A DNA stretch of 64,000 nucleotides, from the NCBI GenBank assembly GCA_947650365.1, contig CANTAL010000129.1, positions 620,001 to 684,000 of the forward strand, in the 5' to 3' direction. The position numbers and the translations under genes are program-made. A model generated the notes under the pieces. It was not told the DNA's origin, did no database searches, and was given only the letters and a program-made list of their open reading frames with translations. Below, one piece after another: positions 13,707-28,622 of the stretch. Positions within the stretch are counted from its first letter, which is position 1, and each line of letters opens with the position of its first letter. The DNA is from Chamaelirium japonicum. Lineage: Eukaryota > Streptophyta > Magnoliopsida > Liliales > Melanthiaceae.

Positions 13707-16700
13707 ATTCATTCTAATTTATTCTCACGAATGTAACCTTTCTAATTCATTTGTATGATCCATTCTAATTCATTCCTACGATCTATTCTAATTCATTCGT
13801 ATGATCCATTTTAATTCATTCGCATGATCCATTCTAATTTATTCGTACGATCCATTCTAATTCATTCGTACGATCTATTCTAATTCATTCGTATGATCTA
13901 TTCTAATTCATTCGCACGAATGTATCCATTCTAGTTCATTCGTACGCTCCATTCTAATTCATTCGTACGCTCTATTCTTATTCATCGCACAAATGTATCC
14001 ATTCTAATTCCTTCGTACGATCTATTCTAATTCATTCCTACGATCCATTCTAATTCATTCGCACGAATGTATCCATTCTAATTGATTTGCACGATCCATT
14101 CTAATTCATTCCTATGATCCATTCTAATTCATTCGTACGATCCATTCTAATTCATTCGCTCGAATGTATCCATTCTAATTCATTCATACGATCCATTCTA
14201 ATTCGTTCATACCATCCATTCTAATTCATTCGTACGATCCATTTTAATTCATTCGTACGATCCATCCTAATTCATTCGCGTGAATATATTCTAATTCATT
14301 CGTATGATCCATTCTAATTCATTCGCACAAATGTATCCATTCTAATTCATTCGTTCGATCCATTCTAATTCATTCGCATAAATATATCCATTCTAATTTA
14401 TTCGTACGATCCATTCTAGTTCATTCGCACGATCCATTCTAATTCATTCGCACAAATGTATCCACTCTAATTCATTCATACAATCTATTCTAATTCAATC
14501 GCATGATCCATTCTAATTCATTCGTACGATCCATTCTATTTCATTCGTACGATCCATTCTAATTCATTCATACGATCCATTCTAATCCATTCGTACGATC
14601 CATTCTAATTCATACATACGATCCATTCTAATTCATTCTCACAAATGTAACCTTTCTAATTCATTTGTACGATCCATTCTAATTCATTCGTACGATCCAT
14701 TCTAATCCATTTGTACGATCCATTCTAATCCATTCGTACGATCCATTCTAATTCATTCGCACGAATGTAACCATTCTAATTCATTTGTACGATCCATTCT
14801 AATTCATTCCTACGATCCATTCTAATTCATTCGCACGAATGTATCCATTCTAATTCATTTGCACGATCCATTCTAATTCATTCCTATGATCCATTCTAAT
14901 TCATTCGTACAATCCATTCTAATTCATTCGGACGAATGTATCCATTCTAATTCATTCGTACGATCCATTCTAATTCATTCCTACGATCTATTCTAATTCA
15001 TTCGCTCGAATGTATCCATTCTAATTTATTCGTTCGACCCATTCTAATTCATTCTCACAAATGTAACCTTTCTAATTCATTTGTACGATCCATTCTAATT
15101 CATTCGTACGATCCATTCTAATTCATTCGTATGATCCATTCTAATTTATTCGTTCAAATATATCCATTCTAATTCATTCGTACGATCCATTCTAATTCAT
15201 TCGCACAAATGTAACCTTTCTAATTCATTTGTACGATCCATTCTAATTCATTCGTACGATCCATTCTAATTCTTTCGCACGAAAGTAACCATTCTAATTC
15301 ATTCGTACGATCCATTCTAATTCATTCCTACGATCCATTCTAATTCATTCGTACGATCCATTCTAATTCATTCGCACAAATGTAACCTTTCTAATTCATT
15401 TGTACGATCCATTCTAATTCATTCGTACGATCCATTCTAATTCATTCGCATGAATGTAACCATTCTAATTCATTCGTACGATCCATTCTAATTCATTCCT
15501 ACGATCCTTTCTAATTTATTCGCACGATCCATTCTAATTCATTCTTTCGAATGTATCCATTCTAATTCATTCGTACGATCCATTCTAATTCATTCTCACG
15601 AATGTAACCTTTCTAATTCATTTGTATGTATCCATTCTAATTCATTTGTACAATCCATTCTAATTTATTCGCACGATCCATACTAATTCATTTGTACGAT
15701 CCATTCTAATTCATTCGTACGATCCATCCTAATTCATTCGCACGATCCATTCTAATTCATTCATACGAATGTATCCATTCTAATGCATTCATACGATTCA
15801 TTCTAATTCATTCGCACGATCCATTCTAATTCATTTGCACGATCCATTCTAATTCATTCGTCCGATCCATTCTAATTCATTCGCATGAATGTATCCATTC
15901 TAATTCATTCGTACAATCCATTCTAATTCATTCGTACGATCCATTCTAATTCATTCGTATTATCCATTCTAATTCATCCCTACGATCTATTCTAATTCAT
16001 TCGCTCGAATGCATCCATTCTAATTCATTCATTCGATCCATTCTAATTCATTCGAACAATCCATTCAAATCCATTCGCATGATCCATTCTAATTCATTCG
16101 TATGATCCATTCTAATTCATTCTCACGAATGTAACCATTCTAATTCATTTGTTTAATCCATTCTAATTCATTCGTACGATCCATTCTAATCCATTCGTAC
16201 GATCCATTCTAATCCATTCGTACGATCCATTCTAATTCATTCGTACGATCCATTCTAATTAAATTGTATGAATGTATCCATTCTAATTTATTCGTACGAT
16301 CCAGTCTAATTCATTCGTACGATCCATTCTAATTCATTCGCTCGAATGTATCCATTCTAATTTATTCGTACGATCCATTCTAATTCATTCGTAGGATCCA
16401 TTCTAATTCATTCGCACGATCCATTCAAATTCATTCGCACGATCCATTCTAATTCATTCGTACGATCTATTCTAATTCATTCATACGATCTATTCTAATT
16501 CATTCGCACGAATGTATCCATTTTAATTCATTCGCTCAATCCAATCTAATTCAAACGTACGATCCATTCTAATTCATTCACAAGATGTATTCTAATTCAT
16601 TCGTATGATCTATTCTAATTCATTCGTATGATTCATTCTAATTCATTCGTACGATCCATTCTAATTTATTCGCACAAATATATCCATTCTAATTCATTCG

Positions 16701-19700
16701 CACGATCCATTCTAATTCATTCGTACGATCCATTCTTATTCATTCGCACAAATGTAACCTTTCTAATTCATTTGTACGATCCATTCTAATTCATTCGCAC
16801 GAATGTATCCATTCTAATTCATTTGCACGATCCATTCTAATTCATTCCTATGATCCATTCTAATTCATTCGTACAATCCATTCTAATTTATTCACACGAA
16901 TGTATCCATTCTAATTCAGTCGTACGATCCATTCTAATTCATTTCTACGATCTATTCTAATTCATTCGCTCGAATGTATCCATTCTAATTTATTCGTTCG
17001 ATCCATTCTAATTAATTCTCACAAATGTAACCTTTCTAATTCATTTGTACGATCCATTCTAATTCATTTGTACGATCCATTCTAATCCATTCGTACGATC
17101 CATTCTAATTCATTCGTACGATCCATTCTAATTCATTCGCACAAATGTAACCTTTCTAATTCATTTGTACGATCCATTCTAATTCATTCGTACGATCCAT
17201 TCTAATTCTTTCACACGAAAGTAACCATTCTAATTCATTCGTACGATCCATTCTAATTCTTTCGCACGAAAGTAACCATTCTAATTCATTCGTACGATCC
17301 ATTCTAATTCATTCCTATGATCCATTCTAATTCATTCGTACGATCCATTCTAATTCATTCGCACAAATGTCACCTTTCTAATTCATTTGTACGATCCATT
17401 CTAATTCAATTGTACGATCCATTCTAATTCATTCGCACGAATGTAACCATTCTAATTCATTCGTACGATCCATTCTAATTCATTCCTACGATCCATTCTA
17501 ATTTATTCGCACGATCCATTCTAATTCATTCGCTCGAATGTATCTATTCTAATTCATTCGTACGATCCATTCTAATTCATTCGTACGATCCATTCTAATT
17601 CATTCTCACGAATGTAACTTTTCTAATTCATTTGTATGTATCCATTCTAATTCATTCGTACAATCCATTCTAATTTATTCGCACGATCCATTCTAATTCA
17701 TTCGTACGATCCATTCTAATTCATTCATACGATCCATCCTAATTCATTCGCACGATCCATTCTAATTCATTCGTACGAATGTATCCATTCTAATGCATTC
17801 ATACGATTCATTCTAATTCATTCGCACGATCCATTCTAATTCATTCGCACGATCCATTCTAATTCATTCGTCCGATCCATTCTAATTCATTCGCACGAAT
17901 GTATCCATTCTAATTCATTCGTACAATCCATTCTAATTCATTCGTACGATCCATTCTAATTCATTCGTATGATGTATTCTAATTCATTCGCTCGAATGTA
18001 TCTATTCTAATTTATTCGTTCGATCCATTCTAATTCATTCGTACAATCCATTCAAATTCATTTGCATGATCCATTCTAATTCATTCGTATGATCCATTCT
18101 AATTCATTCTCACGAATGTAGCCATTCTAATTCATTTGTATCATCCATTCTAATTCATTCGTACGATCCATTCTAATCCATTCGTACGATCCATTCTAAT
18201 CCATTCGTACGATCCATTCTAATTCATTCGTACGATCTATTCTAATTCAATCTTATGAATGTATCCATTCTAATTTATTCGTACGATCCAGTCTAATTCA
18301 TTCGTACGATCCATTCTAATTCATTCGCTCGAATGTAACCATTCTAATTCATTCGTACGATCCATTCTAATTCATTCGTAGGATCCATTCTAATTCATTC
18401 GCACGACTATTCAAATTCATTCGCACAATCCATTCTAATTCATTCGTACGATCTATTCTAATTCATTCATACGATCTATTCTAATTCATTCGCATGAATG
18501 TATCCATTTTAATTCATTCGCTCATTCCAATCTAATTCAAACGTACGATCCATTCTAATTCATTCACATGATATATTCTAATTCATTCGTATGATCCATT
18601 CTAATTCATTCGTATGATTCATTCTAATTCATTCGTACGATCCATTCTAATTTATTCGCACAAATGTATCCATTCTAATTCATTCGCACGATCCATTTTA
18701 ATTCATTCGTACGATCCATTCTAATTCATTCGCACAAATATAACCTTTCTAATTCATTTGTACGATCCATTCTAATTCATTCGTACGATCCATTCTAAGT
18801 CATTCGCACGAATGTAACCATTCTAATTCATTCGTACGATCCATTCTAATTCATTCCTACGATCCATTCTAATTCATTCGCATGATCCATTCTAATTCAT
18901 TCACTCGAATGTATCCATTCTAATTCATTCGTACGATCCATTCTAATTCATTCGTAAGATCCATTCTAATTCATTCTCACGAATGTAACCTTTCTAATTC
19001 ATTTGTATGTATCCATTCTAATTCATTCGTACGATCCATTCTAATTCATTCGCATGATCCATTCTAATTCATTCGTACGATCCATTCTAATTCATTCGTA
19101 TGATCAATTCTAATTCATTCACACGATCCATTCTAATTCATTCGTACGATCCATTCTGATTCATTCGCATGAATGTATCTATTCTAATTCATTCGTCCGA
19201 CCCATTCTAATTCATTCACACGAATGTATCCATTCTAATTCATTCATACAATCCATTATAATTTATTCGCACGATCCATTCTAATTCATTCGTATGATCC
19301 ATTCTAATTCATTCCTACGATCTATTCTAATTCATTCGCTCGAATGTATCCTTTCTAATTCATTCGTTCGATTCATTCTAATTTATTCGTACGATCCATT
19401 CAAATTCATGCATATGAACCATTCTAATTCATTCTAATCTATTCGTACGATCCATTCTAATTCATTCGTACGATCCATTCTAATTCATTCGCATGAATGT
19501 ACCCATTCTAATTCAATCGTACAATCCATTCAAATTCAATCGTATGATCCATTCTAATTCATTCGTACGATCTAATTCATTCGTACGATCGATTCTAATT
19601 AATTCGCAAGATCCATTCTAATTCATTCGCACGATCCATTCTAATTCATTCGTACGATCCATTCTAATTCATTCGCTCGAATTAATCCATTCTAATTCAT

Positions 19701-20281
19701 TCGTACGATCGATTCTAATTCATTCGCACGATCCATTCTAATTCATTCGTACGATCCATTCTAGTTCTTTCGCACGATCCATTCTAATTCATTCGTACGA
19801 TCCATTCTAATTCATTCGCTCGAATGTATCCATTCTAATTCATTCGTACGATCCATTATAATTCGTTCATACGATCCATTCTAATGCATTCGTACGATTC
19901 ATTCTAATTCATTCGCACGATTCATTCTAATTCATTCGCACGATCCATTCTAATTCATTCCTACGATCTATTCTAATTCATTCGTATGATCCATTCTAAT
20001 TCATTCCTACGATCTATTCTAATTCATTCGCACGAATGTATCCATTCTAATTCATTCGTTCGATCCATTCTAATTCATTCGTACGATCCATTCAAATTCA
20101 TTTGCATGATCCATTGTAATTCATTCGTACGATCCATTCTAATTCATTCGCACGAATGTAACCATTCTAATACGATCCATTCTAATTCATTCGTACGATC
20201 TAATTCATTCGTACGATCCATTCTAATTCATTCGTACGATCGATTCTAATTCATTCATACGATCCATTCTAATTCATTCGT
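13707..20281 (-). repeat. Longest single-orientation satellite block (C-form, 6.6 kb)
   Basis: All monomers read with the core on the minus strand for about 6.6 kb, far longer than neighbouring blocks. Much of this length is explained by a nearly 2-kb internal tandem duplication (14.83-18.75 kb) and a further partial copy after it, so this stretch grew by duplication in one orientation. Confidence 0.9.
14830..18750 (-). repeat. About 1.97-kb tandem duplication (two copies) with a partial third
   Basis: Copy A is about 14.83-16.79 kb and copy B about 16.79-18.75 kb. The offset is 1963-1964 bp near the start (GTACAATCC at 14908 and 16871; CGCTCGAATG at 15003 and 16967) and 1986 bp near the end (the CGCTC monomer before AATCTAATTCAAACG at 16533 and 18519). 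Both copies contain the rare TTCTTTCRCACGAAAG monomer, the ATGCATTCATACGATTC monomer and the AATTCAAACG monomer in the same order. About 18.72-19.03 kb resembles part of A (15.36-15.65 kb) again. Edges are approximate. Confidence 0.85.
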
Positions 20282-23200
20282 AGAATTAGAAAGGTTACAT
20301 TCGTGAGATTGAATTAGATTGCATCATGCGAATAAATTAGAATGGATCGTGCGAATGAATTAGAATGGATCATACAAATGAATTAGAATGGATACATTCG
20401 TATGATCCATTCTAATTCATTCGTATGATCCATTCTAATTCATTCGAATGATCCATTCTAATTCATTCCTACGATCTATTCTAATTCATTCGCTCGAATG
20501 TATCCATTTATCCATTCTAATTCATTCGTTCGATCCATTCTAATTCATTCGTACGATCTATTCAAATTCATTCGTATGATCCATTCTAATTCATTCGTAC
20601 GATCCTTTCTAATTCATTCGCACGAATGTAACCATTGTAATTCATTCGTACGCTCCATTCTAATTCATTCGTACGATCTAATTCATTCGTACGATCCATT
20701 CTAGTTCATTTGTACGATCGATTCTAATTCATTCGCACGATCCATTCTAATCATTCGTAGAATTAGAAAGGTTACATTCGTGAGAATGGAAACATTCGAG
20801 CGAATGAATTAGAATGGATCGTACGAATGAATTAGAATGGATCATAGGAATGAATTAGAATGGATCATGCAAATGAATTAGAATGGATACATTCGTGCGA
20901 ATGAATTAGAATGGATCGTAGGAAAGAATTAGAATGGATCGTACGAATGAATTAGAATGGTTACATTTGTGCGAATGAGTTTGAATGGATCATAGGAATG
21001 AATTAGAACGGATCGTGCGAATGAATTAGAATGGATCGAAAGAATGAATTAGAATGTATACATTTGAGCGAAAGAATTAGAATAGATAGTACGAATGGAT
21101 TAGAACGCATTGTACGAAAATGGATCGTACGAATGAGTTAGAATGGATTGTATGAATGAATTAGAATGGATCGTGCGAATGAATTAGAATGGATCGTACG
21201 AATGAATTAGAATGGATACATTTGTGCGAATGAATTAGAATGGATCGTACGAATGAATTAGAATGGATCGTACGAATGAATTAGAATGGATCGTACGAAT
21301 CAATTAGAAAGGTTACATTTGTGAGAATGAATTAGAATGGATCGTACGAATGAATTAGAATGGATCGTACGAATGGATTAGAATGGATCGTACAAATGAA
21401 TTAGAATGGATACATTCGAGCGAATTAATTAGAATGGATCGTAGGAATGAATTAAAATGGATCGTATGAATGAATTAGAATGGATCATACGAATGAATTA
21501 GAATGGATCATACGAATGAATTAGAATGGATACATTTGTGCGAATGAATCTGAATGGATTGTATGAATGAATTAGAATGGATCGTGCGAATGAATTAGAA
21601 TCGATCGTACGAATGGATTAGAATGGATCGTTCAAATGAATTAGAATGGATTGTACGAATGGATTAGAGTGCATTGTACGAATGAATTAGAATGGATCGT
21701 ACAAATGAATTAGAATGGATACATTCGTGCGAATGAATTAGAATGGATCGTACGAATGAATTAGAATGGATCGTGCAAATGAATTAGAATGGATCGTGAG
21801 AATGAATTAGAATAGATCATATAAATGAATTAGAATGGATCGTACGAATGAATTAGAATGGATTGTGCGAATGAATTAGAATGGATCGTATGAATGAATT
21901 AGAATAGATCATACGAATGAATTAGAATGGATCGTGCGAATGAATTAGAATGGATCATACGAATGAATTAGAACGGATACATTTGTGCGAATGAATTAGA
22001 ATGGATCGTATGAACGAATTAGAATGGATCGTACAAACGAATTAGAATGGATCGTATGAACGAATTAGAATGGATCGTACGAATGAATTAGAATGGATAC
22101 ATTCGTACGATCCATTCTAATTCATTCGCACGAACCATTCTAATTCATTCGTACGATCCATTCTAATTCATTCGTACGATCGATTCTAATTCATTCGCTC
22201 GATCCATTCTAATTCATTCGTACGATCCATTCTAATTCATTCGTATGATCCATTCTAATTTATTCGTTCAAATATATCCATTCTAATTCATTCGTACGAT
22301 CCATTCTAATTCATTCTCACGAATGTATCCATTCTAATTCATTTGCACGATCCATTCTAATTCATTCCTATGATCCATTCTAATTCATTCGTACGATCCA
22401 TTCTAATTCATTCGCACGATCCATTCTAATTTATTCGTACGATCCATTCTAATTCATTCGCACGAATTTATCCATTCTAATTCATTCGTACGATCCATTC
22501 TAATTCATTCGTATGATCCATTCTAATTTATTTGTACGATCCATTCTAATTCATTCGTACGAATGAATTAGAATGGATCATACGATTGAATTTGAATGGA
22601 TCGTACGAATGAATTAGAATGGATACATTTGTGGGAATTAATTAGAATAGATCGTACGAATGAATTAGAATGGATTGTACGAATGAATTAGAATGGATCG
22701 TACGAATGAATTAGAATGAATAGTGCGAATGAATTAGAATGGATCGTATGAATGAATTAGAATGGATACATTCGTGCGAATGAATTAGAATGGATCGTAC
22801 GAATGAATTAGAATAGATCGTACAAATGAATTAGAATGGATCATGCGAAAGAATTAGAATTGATCATACGAATGAATTAGAATGGATCGTACGAATGAAT
22901 TAGAATGGATCGTGCGAATGAATTATAATGGATCATACTAATGAATTAGAATGGATATATTTGAACGAATAAATTAGAATGGATCATACGAATGAGTTAG
23001 AATGGATCGTACGAATGAATTAGAATGGATAGTGCGAATGAATTAGAATCGATCGTACGAATGAATTAGAATGGATCGTACGAATGAATTAGATCGTACG
23101 AATGAATTAGAATGGATCGTACGAATGAATTAAAATGGAAACATTCATACGACTGAATTAGAATGGATTGTACGAATGAATTAGAATGGATCGTACGAAT

Positions 23201-23389
23201 TAATTAAAATGGATCGTGCGAATGAATTAGAATGGATCGTACGAATGAATTAGAATGGATATATTTGAACGAATGGATCGTACGAATGGATTAGAATGGA
23301 TCGTACGAATGAATTAGAATGGATCATACAAATGAATTAGAAAGGTTACATTCGTGAGAATGAATTAGAATGGATCATACGAATGAATT

Positions 23390-24110
23390 AGAATGGATCA
23401 TGCGAATGAATTTGAATGGATCGTACGAATGAATTAGAATGGATTGAACGAATGAATTAGAATGGGTACATTCGAGCGAATGAGTTAGAATAGATCGTAG
23501 GAATGAATTAGAATGGATCATACGAATGAATTAGAATGGATCGTGCGAACGAATTAGAATGGATTGTACGAATGAATTAGAATGGATACATTCATGTGAA
23601 TGAATTAGAATGGATCGGACAAATGAATTATAATGGATCGTACAATTTATTCTAATTCATTCGTACGATCCATTCTAATGCATTCGTACGATTCATTCTA
23701 ATTCATTCGCACGATCCATTCTAATTCATTCGTATGATCCATTCTAATTTATTTTCACGAATATACGATCCATTCTAATTTATTCGCAAGAATGTATCCA
23801 TTCTTATGCATTCGTACAATCCATTCTAATTTATTCATACAAATGTATCCATTCTAATTCATTCGTACGATTCATTCTAATTCATTCGTACGATCCATTC
23901 TAATTCATTCGCACGAATGTATCCATTCTAATTCATTCGTACAATCCATTCTAATTCATTCGCACGATCCATTCTAATTCATTCGTATGATCCATTCTAA
24001 TTCATTCGTACGATCTATTCTAATTCATTTGCTCGAATGTATCCATTCTAATTTATTCGTTCGATCCATTCTAATTCATTCGTACGATCCATTCAAATTC
24101 ATTTGTACGA
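23390..24110. repeat. Inverted repeat around the 23.64-kb orientation switch
   Basis: G-form monomers at about 23390-23610 (GATCGTACGAATTTG, GATTGAACG, a CATTCGAGCG 28-mer, AGATCGTAGG, GATCATACG, GATCGTGCG, GATTGTACG, a CATTCATGTG 28-mer) recur in reverse-complement order at about 23905-24110. Arms are about 0.2 kb and the centre about 23.76 kb. The roughly 300-bp loop contains the conserved G-to-C junction module. Confidence 0.8.
23613..23750. repeat. Conserved G-to-C junction module, copy 6
   Basis: GATCGGACAAATG monomer, pivot degraded to GTACAATTTATTC, C-form series intact through CGTATGATCC. It lies in the loop of the 23.76-kb inverted repeat. Confidence 0.8.
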
Positions 24111-24698
24111 TCCATTCTAATGGATCGTACGAATGAATTAGAATGGTTACATTCGTGCGAATGAATTAGAATAGATCGTACGAATGAATTAGAACGGATC
24201 GTACGAATAAATTAGAATGGATCGTGCGAATGAATTAGAATGGATAGTACGAATGAATTAGAATGGATCCACCCAATGAGTTAGAATGGTTACATGCGTA
24301 CAAATGAATTAGAATGGATCATACGAATGAATTAGAATAGATCGTACGAATGAATTAGATTGATTCATGCAAATGAATTAGAATGTATCGTGCAAATGAA
24401 TTAGAATGGATATATTCGTGCGAATGAATTAGAATGGATCGTAGGAATGAATTAGAATGGATCGTACGAATGAATTAGAATGGTTATATTCGTGCGAATG
24501 AATTAGAATGGATCATACGAATGAATTAGAATGGTTATATTCCTGCGAATGAATTAGAATGGATCATACGAATGAATTAGAATAGATCATGCGAATAAAT
24601 TTGAATGGATCGTACGAATGAATTACAATGGATCGTACGATCCATTCTAATTCATTCTCACAAATGCGAATGAATTAGCGTACGAATGAATTAGAATG

Positions 24699-24962
24699 GA
24701 TACATTCGAGCGATTGAATTAGAATAGATCGTAGGAATGAATTAGAATGGATCATACGAATGAATTAGAATGGATCGTGCGAATGAATTAGAATGGATTG
24801 TACGAATAAATTAGAATGGATACATTCGAGCGACTGAATTAGAATAGATCGTAGGAATGAATTAGAATTGATCATACGAATGAATTAGAATGGATCGTGC
24901 GAATGAATTAGAATGGATTGTACGAATGAATTAGAATGGATACATTCGTGCGAATGAATTAG
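24699..24962 (+). repeat. 120-bp higher-order repeat (4x23 + 28)
   Basis: GATACATTCGAGCG starts recur at 24699 and 24819, then GATACATTCGTGCG at 24939, exactly 120 bp apart. Each unit reads: 28-mer, GATCGTAGG, GATCATACG, GATCGTGCG, GATTGTACG. This is the clearest short higher-order periodicity in the window, and it ends at a conserved G-to-C junction. Confidence 0.9.
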
Positions 24963-24963
24963 A

Positions 24964-25100
24964 ATAGATCGGACGAATGAATTAGAATGGATCGTACAAT
25001 TCATTCTAATTCATTCGTACAATCCATTCTAATGCATTCGTACGATTCATTCTAATTCATTCGCACGATCCATTCTAATTCATTCGTATGATCCATTCTT
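24964..25100. repeat. Conserved G-to-C junction module, copy 7
   Basis: It directly follows the 120-bp higher-order units. GATCGGACG and the ATGCATTC series are intact; the pivot is GTACAATTCATTC. A CGTCCGATCC monomer about 130 bp on is the complement of GATCGGACG, so a short inverted repeat spans this junction too. Confidence 0.8.
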
Positions 25101-28100
25101 ATTCATTCGTCCGATCCATTCTAATTCATTCGCACGAATGTATCCATTCTAATTCATTCGTACAATCCATTCTAATTCATTCGCACGATCCATTCTAATT
25201 CATTCGTACGATCCATTCTAATTCATTCGCACGAATGTATCCATTCTAATTCATTTGTACAATCCATTCTAATTCATTCGCACGAATGTAACCATTCTAA
25301 TTCATTCGTACGATTCATTCATTCGTATGAGCTATTCTAATTCATTCGTACGATCCATTTTAATTCATTCGTAAGATCCATTCTAATCCATTCGTACGAT
25401 CCATTCTAATTCATTCGTACGATCCATTCTAATTCATTCTCACAAATGTAACCTTTCTAATTCATTTGTACGATCCATTCTAATTCATTCGTATGATCCA
25501 TTCTAATCCATTCGTAAGATCTATTCTAATTCATTCGTACGATCCATTCGTATGATCCCTTCTAATTCATTCGCACAAATGCATCCATTTTAATTCATTT
25601 GTACGATCCATTCTAATTTATTCAGACGATCCATTCTAATTCATTCGCACGATCCATTCTAATTCATTTGTACGATCCATTCTAATTCATTCGCATGAAT
25701 ATATCTATTCTAATTCATTCATATGATCTATTCTAATTTATTCGCACGATCTATTCTAATTCATTCGTACGATCCATTCTAATTCATTCGCACGATCCAT
25801 TCTAATTTATTCGTACGATCTATTCTAATTCATTCGTACGATCTATTCTAATTCATTCGCACGATACATTCTAATTCATTCGTACGATCCATTCTCACGA
25901 ATGTAACCTTTGTAATTCATTTGTATGATCGATTCCAATTCATTCGTACGAATAAATTTGAATGGATCGTACGAATGAATTAGAATAGATCGTACGAATG
26001 AATTAGAATGGATCGTACGAATAAATTAGAATGGATCGTGCAAATGAATTAGAATGGATCGTACGAATGAATTAGAATAGACCGTGCGAATAAATTAGAA
26101 TGGATCATACGAATGAATTAGAATAGATATATTCATGCGAATGAATTAGAATGGATCGTACGAATGAATTAGAATGGATCGTGCGAATGAATTAGAATGG
26201 ATCGAATGAATAAATTAGAATGGATCGTACGAATGAATTAAAATGGATACATTTGTGCGAATGAATTAGAATGGATCATACGATTAAATTTGAATGGATC
26301 GTACGAATAAATTAGAATAGATACATTTGTGCGATGAATAAGAATAGAGCGTACGAATGAATTAGAATGGAGCGTACGAATGAACTAGAATGGATACATT
26401 CGTGCGAATCAATTAGAATGGATCATATGAAACAATTAGAATGGATCGTGCGAATGAATTAGAAAGGATCGTACGAATGAATTAGAATGGATATATTCGT
26501 GCGAATGAATTAGAATGGATCGTACAAATGAATTAGACTGGATCGTACGAATAAATTAGAATGGATACATTCATGCAAATGAATTAGAATGGATCGTACG
26601 AATGAATTAGAATGGATCATACGAATGAATTAGAATGGATCGTATGAATGAATTAGAATGGATCATATGAATGAATTAGAATGGATCGTACGAATGGATT
26701 TGAATGGATCGTACGAATGGATTAGAACGCATTATACGAGTGAATTAGAATAGATAGATTTGTGCGAATGAATTAGATTGCATCGTACGAATGAATTTGA
26801 ATGCATTCCATTCATTCGTATGATCTAATTCTAATTCATTTGTACGATCCATTCTAATTAATTCGTACGATCCATTCTAATCCATTCATACGATCCATTC
26901 TAATTCATTCGTACGATCCATTCTAATTCATTCGCACGAATGTATCCATTCTAATCCATTCTAATTCATTCATACGATCCATTCTAATTCATTCGCAGGA
27001 ATGTAACCATTCTAATTCATTCGTACGATTCATTCTAATTCATTCGCACGATCCATTCTAACTCATTCCTACGATCCATTCTATTTCATTCGCACGAATG
27101 TATCCATTCTAATTCATTCGTACAATGCGTTCTAATCCATTCGCACGAATGTAACCATTCTAATTCATTCATATGATCCATTCTAATTCTTTCGTACGAT
27201 CCATTCTAATTCATTCGTATAATCCATTCTAATTCATTCATACGATCCATTCTAATTCATTTGCATGAATGTATCCATTCTAATTTATTCGTACGATCCA
27301 GTCTAATTCATTCGTACGATCCATTCAGATTCATTCGCACAAATGTATCCATTCGCACGATCCATTCTAATTCATTTGTACGATCCATTTTAATTCATTC
27401 GCATGATTTATTCTAATTCATTAGTATGATACATTCATGCGAATGAATTAGAATGGATCGTACGAATGAATTAGAATGGATACATTCGAGCGAATGAATT
27501 AGAATGGATCGTACGAATGAATTAGAATGGATCATAGGAATGAATTAGAATGGATCGTGCAAATGAATTAGAATGGATACATTCGTGCGAATGAATTAGA
27601 ATAGATCATACGAATGAATTAGAATGGATCATACGAATGAATTAGAATGGATCGTGCGAATGAATTAGAATGGATAGTTCGAATGAATTAGAATGGATCG
27701 TACGAATGAATTAGAATGGATTGTACGAATGAATTAGAATTGATCGTGCGAATGAATTAGAATAGATCATACGAATGAATTAGAATGGATCGTACGAATT
27801 AATTTGAATGGATCGTGCAAATGAATTATAATGGATCGTACGAATGCATTAGAATGGATCGTACGAATGAATTAGAATGAATACATTCGAGCGAATGAAT
27901 TAGAATGGATCGTACGAATGAATTAGAATGGATTATAGGAATGAATTAGAATGGATCGTGCAAATGAATTAGAATGGATACATTCGTGCGAATGAATTAG
28001 AATAGATCATACCAATGAAATAGAAGGGATCATAGGAATGAATTAGAATGGATCGTGCGAATGAATTAGATTGGATTGTACAAATGAATTAGAATGGATA

Positions 28101-28336
28101 CATTCGAGAGAATGAATTAGAATAGATCGTAGGAATGAATTTGAGTGGATCTTACGAATGAATTAGAATGGATCGTATGAATGAATTAGAATGGATCGTA
28201 CGAATTAATTAGAATGGATACATTTGTGAGAATGAATTGGAATGGATCGTACGAATGAATTAGAATGGATCGTATGAATGAATTTGAATGGATCGTACGA
28301 ATGAATTAGAATGGATCGAACGAATGAATTAGAATG

Positions 28337-28622
28337 GATACATTCGAGCGAATGAATTAGAATAGATCGTAGGAATGAATTAGAATGGATCATACGAATG
28401 AATTAGAATGGAACATGCGAATGAATTAGAATGGATTGTACGAATGAATTAGAATGGATCGAACGAATGAATTAGAATGGATACATTCGAGCGAATGAAT
28501 TAGAATAGATCGTAGGAATGAATTAGAATGGATTATACGAATGAATTAGAATGGATCGTACGAATGAATTAGAATGGATCGTATGAACGAATTAGAATGG
28601 ATCGTACCAACGAATTAGAATG
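28337..28622 (+). repeat. 143-bp variant of the higher-order unit (5x23 + 28)
   Basis: GATACATTCGAGCG starts at 28337 and 28480 are 143 bp apart. The units share the order 28-mer, AGATCGTAGG, then GATCATACG or GATTATACG, but contain one extra 23-mer (GATCGAACG) compared with the 120-bp unit at 24.7 and 29.5 kb. This is consistent with a one-monomer length change. Confidence 0.7.

Noticed and set aside
19986..20704. Open frames of 68-116 codons in the satellite (also near 28205, 38952, 40016, 51067 and 63443)
   Set aside because: They are translations of the 23-bp repeat (23-residue period in three phases). TAA in the core interrupts each frame unless it has mutated to AAA, start codons fall at random monomers, and no composition or domain resembles a protein.
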